Source of the DNA: an uncultured Clostridia bacterium
Lineage (GTDB): Bacteria > Bacillota > Clostridia > Oscillospirales > CAG-272
NCBI GenBank assembly: GCA_947306035.1
Contig: CAMZFG010000100.1
Location: 1-5,057 of the forward strand
Length of the DNA stretch: 5,057 bases
Direction of reading: 5' to 3'
The notes beneath the pieces were generated by a model that saw only the letters and a list, made by a program, of their open reading frames with translations, was not told where the DNA came from and did not search any database. Both the position numbers and the translations under genes were made by a program. Shown here in pieces: positions 1 through 5,057 of this stretch. Position 1 is the stretch's first letter. Each line of letters starts with the position of its first letter.

Positions 1-1761
1 CCCGCCGGCAAACGCACCGAGGCCGATCATTCCTGCAAGCCGCCCGTATGCTACGGCTGGGACTGGAACCCGCGCCTGCTGATCTCGGGCATGTGGCGCG
101 AGGCGTATATCGAAACGCGCCGCCCCGACCACATCCGCGACGTCGAGGCGTTCTATACGCTCTCGGAAGATTTTACCGCGGCCGAGGTGACGTTCCGCGT
201 CGACTGCGACGCGCCCTGCACGCTGACTTTGCGCGATCCCGACGGGAACACTCTCTACCGGGGCCCCGTCAAACCCCTGACCGTCGAGAACCCGCGCCTT
301 TGGTGGTGCCGCGGGCAGGGCGAACCCGCGCTCTACCGCTACGAGGTGGAGAACCCCTCCGGCATGACCGTTTGCGGCACGGTGGGCTTTCGGCGCGTGC
401 GCCTTTTGCGCAACCCGGGCGCGGGGGAGAACCACGGCTTTCCGAAATCGCGTTATCCCGCCCCGTTCTCGCTCGAACTCAACGGCAGAAGGGTATTTAT
501 CAAGGGCACCAACTTCGTCAACCCCGAACTGTTCTGGGGGCAGGCGACGGCCGAGCGCTATCGCACGCTGATCGACCTGTGCGCCGACGCCAACATGAAC
601 GCGGTGCGCCTGTGGGGCGGTGCGGCGGTGCATCTGCCGGCTCTGTACGAGCGCTGTGACGAGCGCGGCGTGCTGGTGTGGCAGGAATTCATGCTGGCCT
701 GCAACGACTACCCCGACGACGACGATTACCTTGCCGTGCTCGAGAGCGAGGCCACGGCCATGATCCTCGCCCTGCGCCGCCACCCGTGCCTGTTTTTGTG
801 GTGCGGCGGCAACGAACTGTTCAACGGCTGGTCGGGCATGGACGATCAATCCCTGCCGCTGCGCCTGCTCAACAGTCTTTGCTACGCGCTCGACCGCGAG
901 CGGCCGTTCCTTTACACCTCGCCCCTGTTCGGCATGGGGCACGGCAACTACGTCTTTTACGACCGCCGCTACGACAAGGAAGTGTACGCCGCTTTTGCCG
1001 GGGCGGAAAATACCGCCTACACCGAGTTCGGCGTGCCGTCCGTCTCGGCCATGGAAGCGCTTGAGGCGATCATTCCGCCCGCCGAGCTGGCCGCGCCCGC
1101 GCCGACCGAGGCCTGGGTGCTGCACCACGCCTTCCGCGCGTGGATGCCCGAGTCGCACGCCTGCTTTACCGTGTTGGAACGCTACTTCGGTCAAGGCGCC
1201 ACGCTCGAAGAGCGCATCAGGCAGTCCGACCTTTTGCAGAGCGAGGGGTTGAAATTCATTTACGAAGAGGCGCGGCGGCAGTCGCCGCGGTGCGGCGCGG
1301 CCATGAACTGGGCCTTCAACGAGCCGTGGATCACCGCCGCCAACCTCTCGATCGTGCGCTATCCCGACGTGCCGAAGCCCGCCTATTTCGCGGTCAAAAA
1401 CGCGCTGCGTCCCGCCCTGTTCAGCGCGAAGATCGAAAAATTCGTCTGGCACGCGGGCGAGACGTTCCGCGCCCCCGTGTGGCTACTCAACGACGGCCCC
1501 AAAAAGGTCACGGCCGACGCCGAGGTGCTGCTGCGCGTGGGCGACGTCACGCTGCCGCTGCTGCAATGGTGGCGGGCGTCCGCTCCGGCGGGCAAAAACG
1601 TGGAGGGCGCCGCGGTGTGCTGCACCCTGCCCGCCGTCGACGCCGACGAAATGACGCTGGTCATCCGCGCCTCCAAAGAGGCGCTTGACAACGAATATCA
1701 CCTGCTGTACCGCAACGATCAAAAGGGAAAGGACGTCGTCGTCAGGACGATGAATACGTAA
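1..1761 (+). CDS. GH2 glycoside hydrolase, beta-mannosidase-like (5' partial)
   Basis: This is the C-terminal 586 residues of a retaining exo-glycosidase of family GH2, most like beta-mannosidases, which remove terminal beta-mannose from oligosaccharides. The reading frame is open from base 1, so the start lies upstream; the family is usually about 800-860 residues, so some 200-250 are missing. Counting from base 1, residues 19-24 read GWDWNP, the Trp-Asp-Trp signature of the mannosidase branch. An Ig-like sandwich follows (about 40-140), then the TIM barrel (about 145-470) and a C-terminal Ig-like domain (about 480-586). The acid/base is Glu272 in WCGGNE (bases 814-816) and the nucleophile is Glu342 in TEFG (1024-1026). 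MNWAFNEPW and KPAYFAVK near the barrel end are also typical. Oddities: GGNE replaces the usual GNNE, the usual GD-H-W segment before the nucleophile reads GHGNYVFYD, and there are about 16 cysteines, suggesting a cytoplasmic enzyme. The GH2 call is firm; mannose specificity is inferred. Confidence 0.88.
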   Translation, partial: PAGKRTEADHSCKPPVCYGWDWNPRLLISGMWREAYIETRRPDHIRDVEAFYTLSEDFTAAEVTFRVDCDAPCTLTLRDPDGNTLYRGPVKPLTVENPRLWWCRGQGEPALYRYEVENPSGMTVCGTVGFRRVRLLRNPGAGENHGFPKSRYPAPFSLELNGRRVFIKGTNFVNPELFWGQATAERYRTLIDLCADANMNAVRLWGGAAVHLPALYERCDERGVLVWQEFMLACNDYPDDDDYLAVLESEATAMILALRRHPCLFLWCGGNELFNGWSGMDDQSLPLRLLNSLCYALDRERPFLYTSPLFGMGHGNYVFYDRRYDKEVYAAFAGAENTAYTEFGVPSVSAMEALEAIIPPAELAAPAPTEAWVLHHAFRAWMPESHACFTVLERYFGQGATLEERIRQSDLLQSEGLKFIYEEARRQSPRCGAAMNWAFNEPWITAANLSIVRYPDVPKPAYFAVKNALRPALFSAKIEKFVWHAGETFRAPVWLLNDGPKKVTADAEVLLRVGDVTLPLLQWWRASAPAGKNVEGAAVCCTLPAVDADEMTLVIRASKEALDNEYHLLYRNDQKGKDVVVRTMNT

Positions 1762-1764
1762 ACC

Positions 1765-3951
1765 ATGAAAAGACAATTCATCTGGGCGTCTCCCGCCTAT
1801 GCCACTCCGCAAAGGCCCGTGCCCGCCCCCTATCTGCGCCGCGCGTTCTCGCTGCCGTTCAAACCGGAAACGGCCGTCGTGCGCGTGTGCGGGCTCGGTT
1901 TTTACCGTCTGTTCGTCAACGGGCGTGAGATCACCAAAGGGGAACTGGCCCCCTACGTCAGCAATCCCGACGACGTCTGCTACTACGACGACTACGATCT
2001 GACCCCGTACCTCACGCGCGGCAAAAACGCCATCGGCGTGTGGCTCGGCAACGGCATGATCAACGCGCCGGGCGGCTATATTTGGGATTTCGACAAAGCC
2101 GTTTTTCGCGGCGCGCCGCGCCTTTGCCTTGAATTCGAGGCCAAACGGGGCGAGAAAACGGTGGCGTTTTCCGCCGACAGCCGCTTTCGCACCGCGCCCT
2201 CGCCCGTGCTGTTCGACGATCTGCGGTACGGCGAGACCTACGACGCCCGCCGCGAGATCGCGGGCTGGAGCGAACCCGATTTCGACGACCGCAAATGGAA
2301 AAAAGCCGGGATCGCCGAAAAACCGCGGGGCGAGTTCCGCCTCGCCGCCGTCGAGCCCGTTCGCGCGCTGCGCGAGATCAAGCCCGTCGCCGTGTTTCCC
2401 GCGCCGGACGGCTACATTTACGATTTCGGCGTCAACACCGCGGGCGTCTGCCGCCTGACCCTCTCGGGCGCGGTGCCCGGGCAAAAACTGACGCTGCGCT
2501 ACGTCGAGCAGGTCAAAGACGGCGATATCTATCTGCCCGGCACCGTGTTCAACGGCGAATACACCGACTATAATCAACGCGATATTTACATTGCCAAAGG
2601 CGACGCGGTCGAAACGTGGCAGCCCCATTTCTGCTACCACGGTTTTCGCTACGCCAAAGTGTGGGGCATTACCGAAGAGCAGGCCACGCCCGATCTTCTT
2701 ACCTACGTGGTCATGGGTTCCGACCTGACGACCATCGGCGGCTTTACCTGCTCCGACGAGACGGCCAACACGCTTTTCCGCATGGCGCAGAACGCCGACC
2801 GCTCTAACTTTTACTACTTCCCGACGGATTGCCCGCACCGCGAAAAGAACGGCTGGACGGGCGACGCCGCTTTCTCCTGCTATCATATGTCGATGTACTA
2901 CGACTGCGAGAAGAGTTACCGCGAGTGGCTGGCCGACATCCGCAAGAGCCAGAACGACCGCGGCGAACTGCCCGGCATCGTGCCGACCTCGGGCTGGGGC
3001 TTTGCCTGGGGCAACGGCCCCGCGTGGGATCAGATCGCGTTCGTACTGCCGTGGGTGCTGTGGAAATACCGCGGCAATACCGACGTCATTCGTGAAAACG
3101 CGCACACCATGGTGCGCTATCTGCAATACGCCATGACGCGGCGAAGCCCCGACGGCACCATCGCCATCGGCCTCGGCGACTGGTCTTCGGTGGGGCGGTC
3201 GCATTCGCGGCCCGAAACGCCGCTTGCCGTGACCGACAGCGTGATCGTGGCGGATATCGCGCACCGCGCCGCCGATATGTTCCGCGCCGTTGGCTACGAC
3301 AACGAGGCCGTTTTTGCCGAGAGCGTGTGGCGGGATATGCGGGCGACCGTGCGCCGCGAACTGATGGAAAAGCCCGGCGTGCTCAAAGGCGGCACGCAGA
3401 CGGGGCAGGCGCTGGGCCTTCTTTGCGGCGTGTTCGAGGAAAGCGAGATCGAGGCGGCCAAAGCGGCGCTGGTCGATGCGGTGCATCGCGCGGGCGACAG
3501 TTTCTCCTGCGGTGCCATCGGTTTCATGTCGGTACTGCCCGCCCTCACCCTGTGCGGTGAGAGCGAACTCGCCTGGCACATGGTGACCAAACGCGAGTAC
3601 CCCTCGTTCGCGCACCTCATCGACCTCGGCGAAACGGCCCTCTCCGAGCATCTGATGCCGGACGGCGCGCCGGACGAATCGCACAATCACCACTTTTTCG
3701 CCGACTACATCCGCTGGTTCATGCAGGACGTGGCGGGCCTTGTCGTGGAAGACAGCAAAAAGGTGACGATCAAGCCCTCGTTCCTCTCGGAACTCACGTT
3801 TGCCAAAGCGCATCACGACCTGCCGCAGGGCCGCGTGTCGGTCGAGTGGCGGCGCGAGGGCAAGAACGTCACGCTGACCTATACCTGCCCGGACGGGGTG
3901 GATTGCAGGGTCGACGTGCCGCAAAACGTCATCGTGAAAAAAGAGGTGTGA
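1765..3951 (+). CDS. GH78 alpha-L-rhamnosidase
   Basis: This complete 728-residue inverting glycosidase should release terminal alpha-L-rhamnose from oligosaccharides, pectin fragments or plant glycosides. The N-terminal half carries the rhamnosidase accessory beta-domains: LFVNGREI (49-56) and NAIGVWLGNG (88-97) are typical of the N-terminal domain, and GFRYAKVWG (293-301) ends the second. The (alpha/alpha)6 catalytic barrel spans about 325-655, followed by a small C-terminal beta-domain. The acidic cluster is DCPHREKNGWTGD (355-367): Asp355, Glu360 and Asp367 have the same spacing as the catalytic-site residues described for Bacillus RhaB. Glu628 in LGETALSEH matches the general base, and SHNHHFF (639-645) matches the usual SLNHYAF. 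No signal peptide or membrane segment is visible, so it is probably cytoplasmic. It is shorter than many family members (850-1000), consistent with the absence of extra N-terminal modules. The start at 1765 fits the family N-terminus (IWASP), although no good ribosome binding site precedes it. It follows the GH2 gene by three bases. Confidence 0.95.
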   Translation: MKRQFIWASPAYATPQRPVPAPYLRRAFSLPFKPETAVVRVCGLGFYRLFVNGREITKGELAPYVSNPDDVCYYDDYDLTPYLTRGKNAIGVWLGNGMINAPGGYIWDFDKAVFRGAPRLCLEFEAKRGEKTVAFSADSRFRTAPSPVLFDDLRYGETYDARREIAGWSEPDFDDRKWKKAGIAEKPRGEFRLAAVEPVRALREIKPVAVFPAPDGYIYDFGVNTAGVCRLTLSGAVPGQKLTLRYVEQVKDGDIYLPGTVFNGEYTDYNQRDIYIAKGDAVETWQPHFCYHGFRYAKVWGITEEQATPDLLTYVVMGSDLTTIGGFTCSDETANTLFRMAQNADRSNFYYFPTDCPHREKNGWTGDAAFSCYHMSMYYDCEKSYREWLADIRKSQNDRGELPGIVPTSGWGFAWGNGPAWDQIAFVLPWVLWKYRGNTDVIRENAHTMVRYLQYAMTRRSPDGTIAIGLGDWSSVGRSHSRPETPLAVTDSVIVADIAHRAADMFRAVGYDNEAVFAESVWRDMRATVRRELMEKPGVLKGGTQTGQALGLLCGVFEESEIEAAKAALVDAVHRAGDSFSCGAIGFMSVLPALTLCGESELAWHMVTKREYPSFAHLIDLGETALSEHLMPDGAPDESHNHHFFADYIRWFMQDVAGLVVEDSKKVTIKPSFLSELTFAKAHHDLPQGRVSVEWRREGKNVTLTYTCPDGVDCRVDVPQNVIVKKEV
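3942..3948 (+). promoter_or_regulatory. Ribosome binding site of the metallophosphoesterase gene
   Basis: AGAGGTG lies within the last codons of the rhamnosidase gene and ends four bases before the ATG at 3953. GAGGTG is complementary to the 3' end of 16S rRNA, with suitable spacing. Because the site sits inside the upstream coding region and the stop and start are one base apart, translation of the two genes is probably coupled. It supports the ATG at 3953 as the start. Confidence 0.75.
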
Positions 3952-3952
3952 T

Positions 3953-4804
3953 ATGGAAAAACCGGAACGCGTACTACTGGCAAGCGACCTGCATCTTTGT
4001 CACAAAGACGTCTACGATATACCCACGCCGCAGCGCATGCAGTACTTCGTCGACGACGTGCTGGCCGAATACGAAAGGGAGCCGTTTACCGCCCTTTTGC
4101 TGCTCGGCGACTACTCGCTCGACCATTGGAAGTGGGGCATCAAGGGCAGTTACCTCGGGCAAGGTATCAGCAACGCCTCCGTCTTCGCGCGGGACTACGT
4201 TTCGCAATTGCAGAAACTGCCCGTCAAGATCTGCATGATCGCGGGCAACCACGAGCAGTACGGCCCCGAAAACTGGCAAAAACTGACGGGCTACACAAGA
4301 CAGGACGTGTGCGTGTGCGGCGACTACGTGTTCGTGCTGACCGACACCTACGCGGGCGACCTTGACCCCACCGAGCACAGCGACGGCGTCTATACCGGCG
4401 CGGATATGGCTTTTGTGCATCGCATGGCAGACCGCTATCCCGACAAAAAGATCGTGTTGTGCGCCCATTACCTCGACCTGCACACCAAGGTCGAGCAGAC
4501 GCACACCGCCCTGTACGACATGATAAAAGAGGGTCGCATCGTCTGCGCCGTGGCGGGGCACACCCACAACTGCGACATCTGGACGTACCCCGAATACGGC
4601 GACTTTCACGTGCTGTTCACGGGCAACTGGTTCATGAACGAGAGCCGGCCTTTCGACCCGTTGTGGGGCTTTCGTGAAATGCTGCTGACAAAAAACCGCA
4701 TCGTCAGCCGCTATATCACACCGGCGCACACATTGAAGAAAAACGGGGAAGACTGCTTTTTCCCGCGCGCCGCGCGGGACGAGATCACACTTGACCTGAC
4801 ATAA
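3953..4804 (+). CDS. Calcineurin-like metallophosphoesterase
   Basis: This complete 283-residue protein belongs to the dinuclear-metal phosphoesterase superfamily, whose members hydrolyse phosphomono- or diesters. All the signature motifs are present in order: SDLH (Asp12, His14), LLGDYSLDHW (Asp53), AGNHE (Asn99, His100), CAHY (His172) and AGHTHN (His203, His205). The metal site therefore looks complete and an active enzyme is likely. There is no signal peptide or hydrophobic segment, and eight cysteines also point to the cytoplasm. It starts one base after the rhamnosidase stop, behind a good ribosome binding site, so the two are almost certainly co-transcribed. The substrate is unknown. 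Within a glycosidase operon it could remove phosphate or a phosphodiester substituent from a sugar, or act on a nucleotide or another housekeeping substrate; nothing in the sequence decides this. The superfamily call is firm and the pathway role is inference only. Confidence 0.93.
   Translation: MEKPERVLLASDLHLCHKDVYDIPTPQRMQYFVDDVLAEYEREPFTALLLLGDYSLDHWKWGIKGSYLGQGISNASVFARDYVSQLQKLPVKICMIAGNHEQYGPENWQKLTGYTRQDVCVCGDYVFVLTDTYAGDLDPTEHSDGVYTGADMAFVHRMADRYPDKKIVLCAHYLDLHTKVEQTHTALYDMIKEGRIVCAVAGHTHNCDIWTYPEYGDFHVLFTGNWFMNESRPFDPLWGFREMLLTKNRIVSRYITPAHTLKKNGEDCFFPRAARDEITLDLT
4761..4779 (+). repeat. Perfect GC-rich inverted repeat inside the 3' end of the phosphoesterase gene
   Basis: The left arm TCCCGCGCG (4761-4769) and right arm CGCGCGGGA (4771-4779) are exact reverse complements around a single C. 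In RNA this would fold as a stem of about seven GC-rich pairs with a five-base loop. It ends 22 bases before the TAA codon. A T-run lies on its 5' side (4757-4761) and there is no T-run on its 3' side, so it is not an intrinsic terminator in the + direction, nor on the other strand. It may be a by-product of GC-rich Pro-Arg-Ala-Ala-Arg codons, or an mRNA hairpin that affects stability or pausing. Confidence 0.5.
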
Positions 4805-4805
4805 A

Positions 4806-4815
4806 AGGAGAGGGG
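4806..4815 (+). promoter_or_regulatory. Ribosome binding site of the isomerase-like gene
   Basis: The purine-rich stretch AGGAGAGGGG lies in the 17-base gap between the phosphoesterase stop and the ATG at 4822. AGGAG (4806-4810) ends 11 bases before the ATG, and GAGGGG (4810-4815) ends six bases before it. Either could pair with 16S rRNA. It fixes the start at 4822 over the later in-frame ATG at 4864. Confidence 0.8.
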
Positions 4816-4821
4816 AGCATT

Positions 4822-5057
4822 ATGAAACTATCTACCAGTACGGGCGATTTCGTCATCGGCAATATGCCCGTCGAAGAGCAGATCAAACACATTGCCGAGG
4901 CGGGCTTCAAGCACGTCAACCTCGAACTGGCCGACCGCGTTTCCGACTCGCGCCTTGACGTGGACAACTGGGAGGAGCGCATCGAATCCATCGGCCGGGC
5001 CGCGAAAGAGGCGGGCGTGGACTTCGTGCAGGCGCACTCCACCTGCGACACGCTGGC
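4822..5057 (+). CDS. Sugar phosphate isomerase/epimerase-like TIM-barrel protein (3' partial)
   Basis: Only the first 78 residues are in the window; the frame is open to the right edge. The pattern is that of the xylose-isomerase-like TIM-barrel superfamily (sugar phosphate isomerases/epimerases, related to endonuclease IV): a first beta-strand MKLSTSTGDF, a helix EEQIKHIAEAGF (18-29), a second strand HVNLEL (31-36) with Glu35 where these proteins often have a functional acidic residue, a helix ERIESIGRAAKEAG (52-65), and a third strand VDFVQAH (66-72) ending in a histidine that is commonly conserved. Full-length members are about 260-300 residues, so roughly a quarter is visible. A strong ribosome binding site precedes the ATG. 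As the fourth gene of a glycosidase operon it probably isomerises, epimerises or otherwise processes a released sugar, but this family also includes dehydratases and proteins of unknown role, and the substrate cannot be read from the N-terminus. Confidence 0.82.
   Translation, partial: MKLSTSTGDFVIGNMPVEEQIKHIAEAGFKHVNLELADRVSDSRLDVDNWEERIESIGRAAKEAGVDFVQAHSTCDTL

Noticed and set aside
91..93. ATG at 91 as the start of the GH2 gene
   Set aside because: The frame is open back to base 1 and the upstream residues (GWDWNPRLLISG) are a conserved GH2 motif, so this methionine is internal.
48..659. A 203-codon plus-strand frame overlapping the GH2 gene
   Set aside because: The translation is Arg/Pro/Gly-rich with no family resemblance, while the overlapping frame has clear GH2 motifs.
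714..727. Short GAC triplet repeat
   Set aside because: It encodes a run of aspartates in a surface loop of the GH2 enzyme; four near-identical codons in GC-rich DNA need no special explanation.
1483..3924. An 813-codon open reading frame on the minus strand, spanning nearly the whole rhamnosidase gene and the end of the GH2 gene
   Set aside because: Its codons are in exact register with the sense codons, so it stays open only because the sense genes avoid TTA, CTA and TCA codons; it ends exactly at a sense CTA (1483-1485). The translation is low in complexity, rich in His, Arg, Gly and Ala, and shows no recognisable family. It is a shadow of GC-rich codon usage.
3974..4729. A 251-codon minus-strand open frame opposite the metallophosphoesterase
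   Set aside because: It is in register with the sense codons for the same reason, and the sense protein has a complete set of catalytic motifs. No independent evidence supports the antisense frame.
4761..4779. The GC-rich inverted repeat as an intrinsic terminator
   Set aside because: There is no T-run after the stem on the + strand, and on the minus strand the stem is followed by A residues. It also lies inside the coding region.
1..5057. CRISPR arrays, tRNA or rRNA genes, insertion sequences, attachment sites, riboswitches
   Set aside because: Essentially all of the window is coding, the longest gap is 17 bases, and I saw no direct repeat array, transposase or RNA-gene pattern.

Overview
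The window is a GC-rich, fully coding stretch holding four genes, all on the + strand and packed like an operon. The junctions are 3, 1 and 17 bases long, and I see no promoter or intrinsic terminator anywhere. The first gene runs in from the left edge and the last runs off the right edge. The GC-rich codons, purine-rich Shine-Dalgarno sequences, cysteine-rich apparently cytoplasmic enzymes and carbohydrate-degrading content would fit a high-GC anaerobic gut bacterium such as an uncultured clostridial Firmicute. This is an impression from style; there is no taxonomic marker gene here.

Layout: (1) 1-1761, the C-terminal ~586 residues of a glycoside hydrolase family 2 enzyme of the beta-mannosidase type, with both catalytic glutamates visible. 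(2) 1765-3951, a complete 728-residue family 78 alpha-L-rhamnosidase with the acidic catalytic cluster and the general-base glutamate in place. (3) 3953-4804, a complete 283-residue calcineurin-like metallophosphoesterase with all expected metal ligands. (4) 4822 to the right edge, the first 78 residues of a sugar phosphate isomerase/epimerase-like TIM-barrel protein.

Read together, this is a glycan or glycoside utilisation operon. The rhamnosidase has no signal peptide, so oligosaccharides or glycosides are probably imported first, then trimmed in the cytoplasm by the rhamnosidase and perhaps the GH2 enzyme. The released sugars would be handled by the isomerase-like protein and further genes outside the window. 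The metallophosphoesterase is the least expected member and its substrate cannot be read from the sequence.

I did not find a clearly undescribed system. The points most worth a second look are the divergent active-site surroundings of the GH2 enzyme, the GH2/GH78 junction (same frame, one stop codon plus one codon apart, no good ribosome binding site), the phosphoesterase inside a glycosidase operon, and a perfect GC-rich inverted repeat just before the end of the phosphoesterase gene.
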